Assembly (NCBI RefSeq): GCF_038397725.1
Contig: NZ_CP151634.1
Span: forward strand, 3,038,001 to 3,102,000
Reading direction: 5' to 3'
Origin: Microbacterium sp. LWO13-1.2
GTDB taxonomy: Bacteria; Actinomycetota; Actinomycetes; Actinomycetales; Microbacteriaceae
DNA: 64,000 nucleotides
Shown: in pieces, positions 1 through 8,405 of the stretch
Layout: every line of letters starts with the position of its first letter
Numbering within the stretch: the first letter of the stretch is position 1
Made by a program: the position numbers and the translations under genes
Notes under the pieces: generated by a model
What the model was told of the DNA's origin: nothing
Database searches by the model: none
The model's input: only the letters and a program-made list of their open reading frames with translations

Positions 1-198
1 GAGACCGAAAAGGTCTATCGTGACGTTTTCGGCACAGCGCTGACAGTGAAATCCTTCGACTCCGCGCATTCCATGGCGAGGCCCATCGTCGAAGACAACG
101 CCGTCGTGGGCACGACCGTCGGGCTCCTCTGGCCTCGCGCGCTCCTCGCGGCGGACGTCATCGACGGGTACCGCGACTTCCTGCGAGAGATCGGCTGA
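1..198 (+). CDS. C-terminal fragment of an unrecognised protein
   Basis: The first 65 codons of the window are open and end in TGA at 196-198, so this is the 3' end of a gene that starts before the window. The visible residues include [20 protein letters not shown] and a final YRDFLREIG. It does not look like the C-terminus of AroB, which often precedes aroQ in actinobacteria. The alternation of short hydrophobic strands faintly recalls the last part of a LysR-type effector domain, but I would not assign it. Confidence 0.55.
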   Translation, partial: ETEKVYRDVFGTALTVKSFDSAHSMARPIVEDNAVVGTTVGLLWPRALLAADVIDGYRDFLREIG

Positions 199-211
199 TA
201 GTGTGCCGGAC

Positions 212-652
212 GTGACGATGCCCCACCGCCTGCTCCTGGTCAATGGCCCGAACCTCAACCTGCTCGGCACGCGTGAGCCCGAGGTCTACGGCACGGCCAC
301 CCTCGCCGATGTCGAACGACTCACCACGGATGCGGCGGCCGCGCTCGGATTCGAGGTGCGTGCCATCCAGAGCAACCACGAGGGCGTGCTCATCGACGCT
401 ATCCACGCGGCGCGCGAGGATTGCGCCGGAATCATCATCAATCCGGGCGGCCTCACGCACACGTCTGTTGCGCTGCGCGATGCGCTCACGGGTATCGGGC
501 GCCCATTCGCAGAGGTGCACATCTCCGACGTGTACAAGCGCGAGGAGTTCCGGCATCACTCCTACCTGCATGACGTTGCGGCGGTGCGCGTGATCGGTCG
601 GGGCGTCGACGGCTACGCGGATGCCGTGCGCGAACTGGTCGCTCAGCTGTAG
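212..652 (+). CDS. aroQ: type II 3-dehydroquinate dehydratase
   Basis: Converts 3-dehydroquinate to 3-dehydroshikimate in the cytoplasmic shikimate pathway. The N-terminal [20 protein letters not shown] block carries the catalytic Tyr and loop Arg of the type II family. [16 protein letters not shown] and [16 protein letters not shown] supply the catalytic His and substrate-binding residues. Length (about 147 residues) is normal for this dodecameric enzyme. Possible starts are GTG 203, GTG 212 and ATG 218. I chose 212 because a TAGTGT box at 199-204 lies exactly 7 nt upstream, the leaderless arrangement seen repeatedly in this window. efp and nusB follow. Confidence 0.95.
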   Translation: MTMPHRLLLVNGPNLNLLGTREPEVYGTATLADVERLTTDAAAALGFEVRAIQSNHEGVLIDAIHAAREDCAGIIINPGGLTHTSVALRDALTGIGRPFAEVHISDVYKREEFRHHSYLHDVAAVRVIGRGVDGYADAVRELVAQL

Positions 653-794
653 AACCGCGGAACGCCAGGTCAGAACGGCGGGGGAGCGTTGCGCACCGAC
701 ACAGAAGCGGCTCCGGCACCCCAGCGAACCTCTGAACTCAGCGCGGAAACCCCGGATGACATCGAAAGAAGTCGGCCCCCGTACAGCCATCCCG

Positions 795-800
795 TAGAAT
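795..800 (+). promoter_or_regulatory. probable -10 box of efp-nusB
   Basis: TAGAAT in the 221-base gap between aroQ and efp, leaving a leader of roughly 65 nt before the efp ATG. No convincing -35 was found. The rest of the gap shows no gene. Confidence 0.5.
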
Positions 801-873
801 CGACTGTCGGTCCTTCCTGACCCGGTTGCAGGGCGGCCCGCGGACAACCACACACGAACGGAACTCTCAGCGC

Positions 874-1434
874 ATGGCATCTACCGCAGACATCAAGAAC
901 GGCGTCGTCCTCAGCATCGATGGACAGCTGTGGAACGTCATCGAGTTCCAGCACGTCAAGCCCGGAAAGGGCGGCGCGTTCGTCCGCACGAAGCTCAAGA
1001 ACGTCATCTCCGGCAAGGTCGTCGACCGCACCTACAACGCCGGCGCGAAGATCGAGATCGAGAACGTCGACCGCCGCGACTTCACGTACCTGTACGCCGA
1101 CGGCGACGGCTTCGTATTCATGGACACGTCGGACTACGACCAGATCACGGTCCCCGGGCCGACAGTCGGCGACGCGAAGAACTTCCTGCTCGAGAACCAG
1201 CAGGTGACCATCGCGCTCAACAACGGCAACCCGCTCTACATCGACCTGCCGGCATCCGTCATCCTCGAGGTGACGTACACCGAGCCGGGCCTCCAGGGAG
1301 ACCGCTCCTCGGCCGGCACCAAGCCCGCCACGGTCGAGACCGGCTACGAGATGCAGGTTCCGCTGTTCGTCGAGACCGGAACGAAGATCAAGGTCGACAC
1401 CCGCACCGGTGACTACCTCGGTCGCGAGAAGTAA
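874..1434 (+). CDS. efp: translation elongation factor P
   Basis: EF-P binds between the P and E sites of stalled ribosomes and relieves arrest at polyproline stretches. The 186-residue product has the KOW-like N-terminal domain and two OB domains. The conserved loop reads KPGKGGAF with Lys32 at its tip, the PGKG type used unmodified in actinobacteria, and no EpmA- or YmfI-like modifier is nearby. The ATG at 874 gives the canonical [10 protein letters not shown] start; an upstream in-frame extension from 826 is non-homologous. nusB follows after 3 nt, so the two are cotranscribed. Confidence 0.97.
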   Translation: MASTADIKNGVVLSIDGQLWNVIEFQHVKPGKGGAFVRTKLKNVISGKVVDRTYNAGAKIEIENVDRRDFTYLYADGDGFVFMDTSDYDQITVPGPTVGDAKNFLLENQQVTIALNNGNPLYIDLPASVILEVTYTEPGLQGDRSSAGTKPATVETGYEMQVPLFVETGTKIKVDTRTGDYLGREK

Positions 1435-1437
1435 GGC

Positions 1438-1848
1438 GTGGGCGCTCGTACGAAGGCGCGCAAGCGCGCACTCGACATCCTCTTCTCCGCAGATGTCCGA
1501 GGCGACGACGTCGCCGTGGCTCTCGCCGCCGAAGCCAAGCGCGCTGTCAGCGAACCCGCCCGCGAGGGGTCGTGGCTGTACGCCCGCGAGGTCGTCGACG
1601 GCATCATCGACCACAGCGACGAGATCGACGAGCTGATCACCACGCACAGCCGTGACTGGAAGCTCGAGCGGATGCCCGCGGTCGACCGCGCGCTGCTGCG
1701 GATCGGCACCTGGGAGATCATCTACAACGCCGAGGTGCCCACCGCGGTCGCCATCGACGAGGCCGTCGAGCTCGCCAAAGAGTTCTCCACCGACGATTCC
1801 GGCGCCTTCGTGCACGGTGTGCTCGCCCGGGTGGCTCGCGCCGCCTGA
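1438..1848 (+). CDS. nusB: transcription antitermination factor NusB
   Basis: NusB binds boxA RNA with ribosomal protein S10 (NusE) in rRNA antitermination complexes. The 136-residue protein begins ARTKARKRALDILFSADVRG, the typical Arg-rich helix, and contains the family segment RALLRIGTWEIIYN and the VAIDEAVELAKEFS helix. It uses a GTG start 3 nt after the efp stop. In related genomes nusB is usually followed directly by pyrR; here about 10 kb lies between them. Confidence 0.95.
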   Translation: MGARTKARKRALDILFSADVRGDDVAVALAAEAKRAVSEPAREGSWLYAREVVDGIIDHSDEIDELITTHSRDWKLERMPAVDRALLRIGTWEIIYNAEVPTAVAIDEAVELAKEFSTDDSGAFVHGVLARVARAA

Positions 1849-1895
1849 GCGGACACCGCAATCCGGATGTCGGATGCGGTGGGGAGGATGAAACC

Positions 1896-4800
1896 ATGTC
1901 CGCACCCCACGTCGATCTCCGAGATCTCCTGCGGATCACGGATGCCGGCGGCTACAAGCGCGGGCTCGCGTACTTCCGCGAGGGGAACGTGCTCCGGGTC
2001 GTCTGGGATGAAGAGACCCAGCAACTCGGTGCTCAGGTGCGCGGAAGCCACGACACTCCGTACCGCACAGAGGTGCGTTTCTCACCGACCGGCGGCAAGC
2101 GGGCGATCCGATCGACGTCGTGCACCTGCCCGCTGCGCTCCGGGTGCAAGCACGTCGTGGCGACGCTGCTGTCGTCGAACACGGGCGCCGACGCGGACCG
2201 CGCTGCGGCGCTGACGGTACCGCCGTCGCAGCCTCCGCAGCCCTCCGCACCCGCCTGGAAGTCGCTCCTCGGCCGCACGGCGGTCGATCGAACGGTGCCG
2301 CTCGCCCTCGGCGTCGAGCTGCGTCACCGCGCGGCCAAAGGCGACAACCACTGGGCACCGCGTCCGGTGAGGTCCGCCACCGCGCGAGACGTCGCGAAGG
2401 CGGAAGGGGAGCTCCTCCTCGGCATCCGTCCGCTGATGCGGAGCAGTTCGACCGGCGCCTGGATCCAAGGCCATGCCGCGTGGGACGTCGTGCGTCGTGA
2501 TGCGATCCAGTTCGGTCGGACTCAGACCCGCTGGTTCGCCGACCTCCTCAGCATCGCCCGCGATTCGCTGCTCTCCGGAAACGCCGGCGAATGGCTGATC
2601 GTGGATCAGATCGAATCGAATCTGCTCTGGGCGCACCTTCGCGCAGGATCGGCCGCCGGTATCCCGCTGGTACCGAGCCTGAAGAGCACGACGGTGGCCC
2701 TCGCCGATTCCGGGTCGATCTCCGCCCGCGTCACCCGCGCAGATGATGGCGGTCTCGCTGTCGACGCGGACATCGTCATCGACGGCAGTGAAGTTCCGTC
2801 AGCGACCGTGCACGCCATCGGGCACTCCGGCGTCTATGTGGCGACTGTGCGGGGGAGTCGCATCGAGGTCACTCTCGCCGAGGTCCCGCTCAGCGATCCG
2901 GTGCGTGCCCTGCTCGACGCAGCTGGGTCCATTCCCGTCCCGGCCGCCGACGAGGCGGCTTTCCTGCACGACGTGTACCCGGCGTTGGCGCGAAGGGTGC
3001 GGGTTGAGGCGGTCGGAGCCGTGCAGTTGCCGGTCATGCCGCTCCCGCAGCCGACGCTGGTCCTCTCGTTCCATCGCGGCGATGTGGTGAAGTTCTCCTT
3101 CGAGTGGACCTATGAGGGGCACGGCCGCGTACCGTTCGCTCCGTCGGCGGATGCGGTGCGCGACCAGACCCTCGAGATCGAACGCCGTCGCGTGCTCGAG
3201 ACGCTCTGGCAGGAGCAGTACGGCGAGCCGTTCGCGGAATCAGGGTCCTTCGCAGACGTCGACGCTGCCGAATTCGTCACACACGTCGTACCGGGGCTCG
3301 AGGCGCACGGGGTTCTCGTCGTCGCAGACAAGCGCAAGACCTATCAGGAACTCACCGGTGATCCGGAGATCACCGTCTCGACGGTCGAGAGCACCGATCC
3401 GGACTGGTTCGACCTCGGTGTCATCGTCAAGATCGACGGACGCAATATTCCCTTCGGGCCGTTGTTCACCGCGCTCAGCAAAGGGAAGAAGAAGCTCCTG
3501 CTCGTCGACGGCAGCTATTTCTCGCTGAACCATCGAGCCCTCGACCAGCTGCGCGAACTGATCGACGAGGCAGCCGAGCTGAACGAGTGGGAGACCGGAC
3601 CGCGGATCAGCCGCTATCAGACCGATCTCTGGGAGGAGTTCGAGGATCTCGCCGACGAGGCTCTTCCTGCCGTCAGCTGGCGTGCGACGGCGGACGGACT
3701 GCGGGCGGCGACCGAGGTACCCCCGAGTCCACTCCCGAGCGGACTCCAGGCCGAACTGCGGCCGTACCAGAAGGCCGGGTTCGACTGGCTCGCCTTCCTC
3801 TGGCAGCACCGGCTCGGCGGTATTCTCGCCGACGACATGGGGCTCGGCAAGACGCTGCAGCTGCTGACACTCGTGCTGCATGCGCGCGAGTCGGGGGAGC
3901 GTCGCCCCTTCCTGGTCCTTGCTCCCACGTCGGTGCTCGCGACCTGGTACGCAGAGGCCGAACGATTCGCGCCGTCGTTGCGGGTGCGCATCCTGGAGAG
4001 CACCTCAGGCAAGCGCGACGACTCTCTCCGCGAGGCTGCGGCCGAAGCCGACCTCGTCGTGACGTCGTACACGCTCGCGCGGCTCGACGAGAGGGAGTTC
4101 GCCGACATCGAATGGGCCGGGCTCATTCTCGACGAGGCGCAGTTCGTGAAGAATCCGAAGACGAAGCTGCATCGCTCGATCGCCGGATTCCGAGCCGACG
4201 TGACCTATGCCGTCACCGGCACCCCGCTGGAGAACAGCCTCAGTGAGCTGTGGGCGCTGCTCAAGCTCGCGGCGCCCGGTCTTTTCGCGTCGGCGCGGAA
4301 GTTCCGCGAGGAGTACATCCAGCCGATCGAGAAGGGCAAGGTCCCGGAGAACGAAGAGGGCGGGGAGTACCGGCAGCGGAGGATCGAGCGGCTGCGCCGT
4401 CGCATCCGTCCGCTCATGCTGCGCCGCACCAAGGAACTCGTCGCACCCGATCTGCCGGAGAAGCAGGAGCAGCTGCTCGAGGTGGAATTGAGTCCAGCGC
4501 ATCGCGCCCTCTACGACGTGGTGCTGCAGCGTGAGCGGCAGAAGGTGCTGGGGCTGCTGGCAGATCTCGATCGCAACCGCTTCATCGTCTTCCGCTCGCT
4601 CACGATGCTGCGGATGCTGAGTCTCGCGCCCGGTCTCGTCGACGAAGCCGACGCGAAACTGGGCTCGCAGAAACTGGACGTGCTCCTGGAACGGGTCATC
4701 GAGCTGCAGGCCGAGGGGCACCGCGCTCTGGTGTTCAGCCAATTCACCTCGTTCCTCGCTCTCGCCGCCGCACGTCTGGAGCAGGCCGGAATCCCTTACG

Positions 4801-5171
4801 CCTACCTCGACGGTTCCACGCGCAAACGACAGCAGGTCATCGACGGGTTCCGGTCGGGAGAGCAGCCAGTGTTCCTGATCAGCTTGAAGTCCGGCGGGTT
4901 CGGGCTGACGCTGACCGAGGCCGACTACGTGTTCATGCTGGACCCGTGGTGGAATCCGGCAGCCGAGGCTCAGGCGATCGACCGTACGCACCGGATCGGT
5001 CAGACCCGGCCGGTGATGGTCTACCGGATGATCTCGAGCGGAACCATCGAGGAGAAGGTGCTGGCCCTGCAGCAGCGCAAGGCGCGGCTGTTCACCGCCG
5101 TCATGGACGACGAAGCGCTTTTCGCGCAGGCGCTGACGGCAGACGACATCCGCGGTCTGTTCGACTCCTGA
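1896..5171 (+). CDS. SWIM zinc-finger SNF2-family DNA-dependent ATPase
   Basis: A 1091-residue Swi2/Snf2 translocase. Residues 76-86 form a SWIM zinc finger (CxC x5 CxH, Cys76, Cys78, Cys84, His86). The ATPase core starts near residue 640 with the Walker A LADDMGLGKT, followed by the DEAQ box near 745, VTGTPLENSLSELW, and the helicase C-terminal domain with FSQFTSFLALAA, LKSGGFGLTLTEAD and the arginine-finger region IDRTHRIGQTRPV. The ATG at 1896 has a GGGGAGG site at 1881-1887. Such bacterial SWIM-SNF2 proteins are standalone chromosomal ATPases of poorly known role, sometimes linked to repair or to transcription recycling like RapA. No methylase or nuclease lies beside it, so a defence role is not supported. 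Confidence 0.93.
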   Translation: MSAPHVDLRDLLRITDAGGYKRGLAYFREGNVLRVVWDEETQQLGAQVRGSHDTPYRTEVRFSPTGGKRAIRSTSCTCPLRSGCKHVVATLLSSNTGADADRAAALTVPPSQPPQPSAPAWKSLLGRTAVDRTVPLALGVELRHRAAKGDNHWAPRPVRSATARDVAKAEGELLLGIRPLMRSSSTGAWIQGHAAWDVVRRDAIQFGRTQTRWFADLLSIARDSLLSGNAGEWLIVDQIESNLLWAHLRAGSAAGIPLVPSLKSTTVALADSGSISARVTRADDGGLAVDADIVIDGSEVPSATVHAIGHSGVYVATVRGSRIEVTLAEVPLSDPVRALLDAAGSIPVPAADEAAFLHDVYPALARRVRVEAVGAVQLPVMPLPQPTLVLSFHRGDVVKFSFEWTYEGHGRVPFAPSADAVRDQTLEIERRRVLETLWQEQYGEPFAESGSFADVDAAEFVTHVVPGLEAHGVLVVADKRKTYQELTGDPEITVSTVESTDPDWFDLGVIVKIDGRNIPFGPLFTALSKGKKKLLLVDGSYFSLNHRALDQLRELIDEAAELNEWETGPRISRYQTDLWEEFEDLADEALPAVSWRATADGLRAATEVPPSPLPSGLQAELRPYQKAGFDWLAFLWQHRLGGILADDMGLGKTLQLLTLVLHARESGERRPFLVLAPTSVLATWYAEAERFAPSLRVRILESTSGKRDDSLREAAAEADLVVTSYTLARLDEREFADIEWAGLILDEAQFVKNPKTKLHRSIAGFRADVTYAVTGTPLENSLSELWALLKLAAPGLFASARKFREEYIQPIEKGKVPENEEGGEYRQRRIERLRRRIRPLMLRRTKELVAPDLPEKQEQLLEVELSPAHRALYDVVLQRERQKVLGLLADLDRNRFIVFRSLTMLRMLSLAPGLVDEADAKLGSQKLDVLLERVIELQAEGHRALVFSQFTSFLALAAARLEQAGIPYAYLDGSTRKRQQVIDGFRSGEQPVFLISLKSGGFGLTLTEADYVFMLDPWWNPAAEAQAIDRTHRIGQTRPVMVYRMISSGTIEEKVLALQQRKARLFTAVMDDEALFAQALTADDIRGLFDS

Positions 5172-5198
5172 TTCGTGCAGCCGACGTGTTTCCGGCAT

Positions 5199-5259
5199 GT
5201 GACGGGACGCTAACGCCGCGGCGCTGACCGGCGTGACATGGAAGTGACACAGCGGTAAC
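5199..5259 (+). promoter_or_regulatory. GlnR-like operator boxes upstream of the nitrate operon
   Basis: Three GTnAC boxes in perfect 11-bp register: GTGAC (5233-5237), GTGAC (5244-5248) and GTAAC (5255-5259), each separated by 6 nt. A further pair, GTGAC (5199-5203) and CTAAC (5210-5214), has the same spacing. GlnR of actinobacteria binds gTnAC-n6-GaAAC arrays and activates nitrate assimilation. The triple array lies about 45-70 bp upstream of the start site predicted from the TAGCAT box, an activating position. The regulator assignment is inference; the b-site consensus GAAAC is not matched exactly. Confidence 0.6.
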
Positions 5260-5291
5260 TCGCGGTGCGGGGTGCCGAAACACGCGCTCCC

Positions 5292-5297
5292 TAGCAT
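5292..5297 (+). promoter_or_regulatory. probable -10 box of the nitrate operon
   Basis: TAGCAT, 32 bp downstream of the last GlnR-like box and 79 nt before the narK ATG. No good -35 is visible, which fits an activator-dependent promoter. Confidence 0.45.
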
Positions 5298-5376
5298 CGG
5301 TCTCGAGCCCCCCGGATGCCCCGCATCCGGTCGACCCCCGCTCGATCGCACCGCTCGTCCAACACAGGGAGCCCGC

Positions 5377-6780
5377 ATGGTCAGCACTGAAACCTCGCAC
5401 CCCATCGACACCTCCGGCATCGCAACGGCCTCCTCGACCACGCTCACGCGTCGTCCAGGGCGCTGGATCGACGGATTCGACCCCGAGAACACCGACTTCT
5501 GGGAGTCGGAAGGGCGCTCGATCGCCCGTCGCAACCTCGGCTGGTCGATCTTCGCCGAGTTCCTCGGCTTCATCGTCTGGCAGCTGTGGAGCATCGTCGT
5601 CGTGATGCTCCCGGCAGCGGGCTTCGCCTTCACCAGCGCCGAGACGTTCTGGCTGATCTCGCTGCCGAGCCTCGTCGGCGCGACGCTCCGCTTCCCGTAC
5701 ACGTTCATGGTGCCGAAATTCGGCGGGCGCAACTGGACGATCGTGTCGGCCGCGCTGCTGCTCATCCCCGCCATTCTGCTGAGTTTCGCCGTCGGCAACC
5801 CGGAGACGCCGTTCTGGGCGATGCTCGCGATCGCGGCCCTCGCCGGCTTCGGCGGCGGCAACTTCGCGAGCTCGATGGCGAACATCACCTACTTCTTCCC
5901 GCAGAAGGAGAAGGGGTGGGCGCTCGGCCTCAACGCCGCCGGCGGAAACCTCGGCACCTCCGTCGCTCAATTCGTCGTGCCGATCGTCGTCACCGCCGTC
6001 GCCGGTGTGACTCTCCTCCCGCTGGCCGGCTGGATCTGGGTGCCGCTGATCCTGATCGCGATCTGGGGCGCCTGGCGGTACATGGACAACCTGTCGTCCG
6101 CCAAGGCCGACTTCGCCGGCTCCGCCGCTGCCCTTCGCGAACCGCACCTGTGGCTGCTCGCGCTGCTCTACATCGGCACGTTCGGCTCGTTCATCGGGTT
6201 CGCGAGCGTGTTCCCGAAGCTGATCGCCGATCAGTTCCCCGAGTTCTCCGCGATTCAGATCGGCGCGGCCGGAGTGTCGCTCGCCTTCCTCGGCGCGCTC
6301 GTCGGCTCGCTGTTCCGTCCGCTCGGTGGCCGGCTCTCTGATCGCTTCGGCGGAGCGCGGGTGACGATCGGAGCATTCGCGGTCATGGCGGCCGGTGCCT
6401 TCGGAATCATCGGCGTTCTCGCGCTCAACGAGTTCTCTCTGTTCCTCGCCTGCTTCCTCGTGCTGTTCGCGGCCACCGGGATCGGCAACGGCGCGACGTA
6501 CCGGATGATCCCCAGCGTGTTCCTCGCCCGCGCCGCGGCCACCGGCATGACCGACATCGGAGCGACCCAGCGCAAGGCCGCAGCTGCCCTCGGACTGATC
6601 TCGGCGATTGGCGCCTACGGCGGGTTCGTGATCCCGCAGGTGCTGAACGCCTCGCAACAGGCATCCGGCGGCTACCAGCCCGCCTTCGTCGGCTTCGGCA
6701 TCGCCTACCTCCTGCTGCTGACGCTCACGGTCGTCATGTACGTGGTGCCCCGCGCATCGCTCGCCCAGCGTCAGGTCTGA
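5377..6780 (+). CDS. narK: nitrate/nitrite transporter, NarK/NasA family MFS
   Basis: A 467-residue major facilitator protein with about 12 membrane segments that imports nitrate, and may export nitrite. Residues about 158-192 carry the nitrate signature region (GGGNFASSMANITYFFPQKE, then GLNAAGGNLG), specific to the nitrate/nitrite porter family. A second Gly-rich signature lies in the second half (GIGNGATYRMIPSVF). The ATG at 5377 follows AGGGA at 5366-5370; the in-frame upstream extension to 5272 is not family-like. It is the first gene of an operon with the flavoprotein and the nitrate reductase, 2 nt before the next start, and is probably controlled by GlnR. Confidence 0.94.
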   Translation: MVSTETSHPIDTSGIATASSTTLTRRPGRWIDGFDPENTDFWESEGRSIARRNLGWSIFAEFLGFIVWQLWSIVVVMLPAAGFAFTSAETFWLISLPSLVGATLRFPYTFMVPKFGGRNWTIVSAALLLIPAILLSFAVGNPETPFWAMLAIAALAGFGGGNFASSMANITYFFPQKEKGWALGLNAAGGNLGTSVAQFVVPIVVTAVAGVTLLPLAGWIWVPLILIAIWGAWRYMDNLSSAKADFAGSAAALREPHLWLLALLYIGTFGSFIGFASVFPKLIADQFPEFSAIQIGAAGVSLAFLGALVGSLFRPLGGRLSDRFGGARVTIGAFAVMAAGAFGIIGVLALNEFSLFLACFLVLFAATGIGNGATYRMIPSVFLARAAATGMTDIGATQRKAAAALGLISAIGAYGGFVIPQVLNASQQASGGYQPAFVGFGIAYLLLLTLTVVMYVVPRASLAQRQV

Positions 6781-6782
6781 CT

Positions 6783-8405
6783 GTGACGGCGCCGGATGCA
6801 GCGCTGCGGGTGGTCGTGGTCGGATTCGGCCCGGTCGGCGCACGGTTCTGCGAGGAGCTGCTGCCCGGCGTGCGATCGGGGAGCATCGAACTCACCGTCG
6901 TCGGTGCGGAGTCGGAGGCTCCGTACAACCGGGTCCTCATCGCCGAGGTGGCGGTCGGAAATGCCGAGTTCGACGACATCGTGCTGCACGACCCGGCCGA
7001 GATCGTCGAGGCGGGAGCCCGGGTCCTTTCCGGAACCCGAGTCGTCCGCATCGGCCGAGAGCAGCACGAGGTCGAACTCTCGACCGGTGAACTGCTGTCG
7101 TACGACCGGCTCGTCCTCGCGACAGGCGCGCGATCGAACATCCCGACGCTCGTCGGCGTCGAACGCCGGGCATACGACGCCGCAGCACTGGCACGTGCGG
7201 GGGCCGGCGTGATCGGAGCCGACCCCGCACTGCCGGAGGGCGTGACGGTGCTGCGCGACCTGGCGGATGCCGACCGGATCGGGTCGGCCATCCGGTCCGG
7301 CGCCCGCATCGTCGTCCTCGGCGCCGGCGTGCTCGGCCTGGAGTTCGCCCTCCTCGCCGCCCGCGCCGGGGCGCAGGTCTGCGTCGTGCATCACGGTCCC
7401 ACCCCGATGCCGCGCAACCTCGACCGCGGTGCCGGTACGGTGCTCGCCAGAAGTCTGCGCGACGCGGGTGTCGCCGTGCTCGCGCACAGCGTCGCCGAGT
7501 CCGTCGCCTTCCATGCGGAGGAGGCCGGTGTCCGCCGCTTCGACGCACTCGTCACCGCCGATGGAAACTATGTGCGCGGCGATCTGCTCGTGATGTCGTG
7601 CGGCGTGGGCGCGAGGGCAGAACTCGCCACGGCGGCGGGGCTCCGCACCGCGGCCGGCGTCGTGGTCGACAGCTCACTGCGCTCGTGGACCGATCCCGAC
7701 GTCTACGCCATCGGCGACTGCGCGCATGTCGTCGATCCCGAGCTCGTCCGCGATGCGGGGGACCGCCTGCCCGGCGCGCCGTCCGGACTCATCGGACCGG
7801 GCTGGCGCCAGGCCGAATGGCTGGCCGCGCAGCTCAGTGCGGAAGCCGACGGCGGATCCTTCCAGGACGGTCCGCCGGTGGAGCGCCCGGCGGTCGTCAT
7901 GCTGAAGGGCGAAGGCGTCGACGTGGTCGCGGTCGGCGACGTCAGCATCGAACTCTGGGACACCCCGCCCTACGGGGAGTCCGGACCGCATCGGCACGTG
8001 GCGCAATGGGCTGATCCGCAGCATGGCCGCTACGTGAAGATGGTCTCGCGAGACGGAGTCCTCGAGGCGTTCGCCAGTGTGGGGATGCCGCGCACGGCCG
8101 CAGAGCTGACGGTGCTCTACGAGCGCGGGGGCGAGCTTCCCTCCGACCGCTCGCTCCTGCTGCGTCTCGACGGTCCCGATGACGACCCGAGCACAGGTGG
8201 CGACGCATTCGCGCCGACCGCGACCGTCTGCTGGTGCAACGGCGTCACCGTCGAGCGTGTGGAGGCCTCCGTCCAGGCAGGGAACGCCACGGTCGCGTGC
8301 GTCGGCAAGGACACCCGCGCCGGCACGGGATGCGGCGGCTGCAAGGGCCGTCTGGCCGAGCTCATCGAGCGCTTCGATTCGCCGCTTCTGGCGCCGTCCG
8401 CATGA
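6783..8405 (+). CDS. FAD/NAD(P)H-dependent electron-transfer subunit of assimilatory nitrate reductase
   Basis: A 540-residue flavoprotein likely to pass electrons from NAD(P)H to the adjacent nitrate reductase. The N-terminal Rossmann motif VVVGFGPVGA binds FAD. The second motif VVLGAGVLGLEFALLAARAG near residue 176 binds NAD(P)H, and VYAIGDCAHV near residue 306 is the conserved C-terminal FAD contact. Residues from about 480 form a BFD-like [2Fe-2S] domain (CWCNGVTVERV ... GTGCGGCKGRL). The layout matches the front half of NirB and NasB, but the siroheme/4Fe-4S sulfite-reductase-like half of NirB is missing, so it is not itself a nitrite reductase. GTG start 2 nt after narK; the stop overlaps nasA by ATGA. 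Confidence 0.88.
   Translation: MTAPDAALRVVVVGFGPVGARFCEELLPGVRSGSIELTVVGAESEAPYNRVLIAEVAVGNAEFDDIVLHDPAEIVEAGARVLSGTRVVRIGREQHEVELSTGELLSYDRLVLATGARSNIPTLVGVERRAYDAAALARAGAGVIGADPALPEGVTVLRDLADADRIGSAIRSGARIVVLGAGVLGLEFALLAARAGAQVCVVHHGPTPMPRNLDRGAGTVLARSLRDAGVAVLAHSVAESVAFHAEEAGVRRFDALVTADGNYVRGDLLVMSCGVGARAELATAAGLRTAAGVVVDSSLRSWTDPDVYAIGDCAHVVDPELVRDAGDRLPGAPSGLIGPGWRQAEWLAAQLSAEADGGSFQDGPPVERPAVVMLKGEGVDVVAVGDVSIELWDTPPYGESGPHRHVAQWADPQHGRYVKMVSRDGVLEAFASVGMPRTAAELTVLYERGGELPSDRSLLLRLDGPDDDPSTGGDAFAPTATVCWCNGVTVERVEASVQAGNATVACVGKDTRAGTGCGGCKGRLAELIERFDSPLLAPSA

Noticed and set aside
1896-5171. SNF2 gene as part of a phage-defence island
   Set aside because: No nuclease, methylase, protease or other defence gene accompanies it, and neighbours are metabolic.
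4005-5888. 627-codon minus-strand frame across the SNF2 end and the narK promoter
   Set aside because: It crosses the intergenic region with GlnR-like boxes and two real genes; no family likeness.
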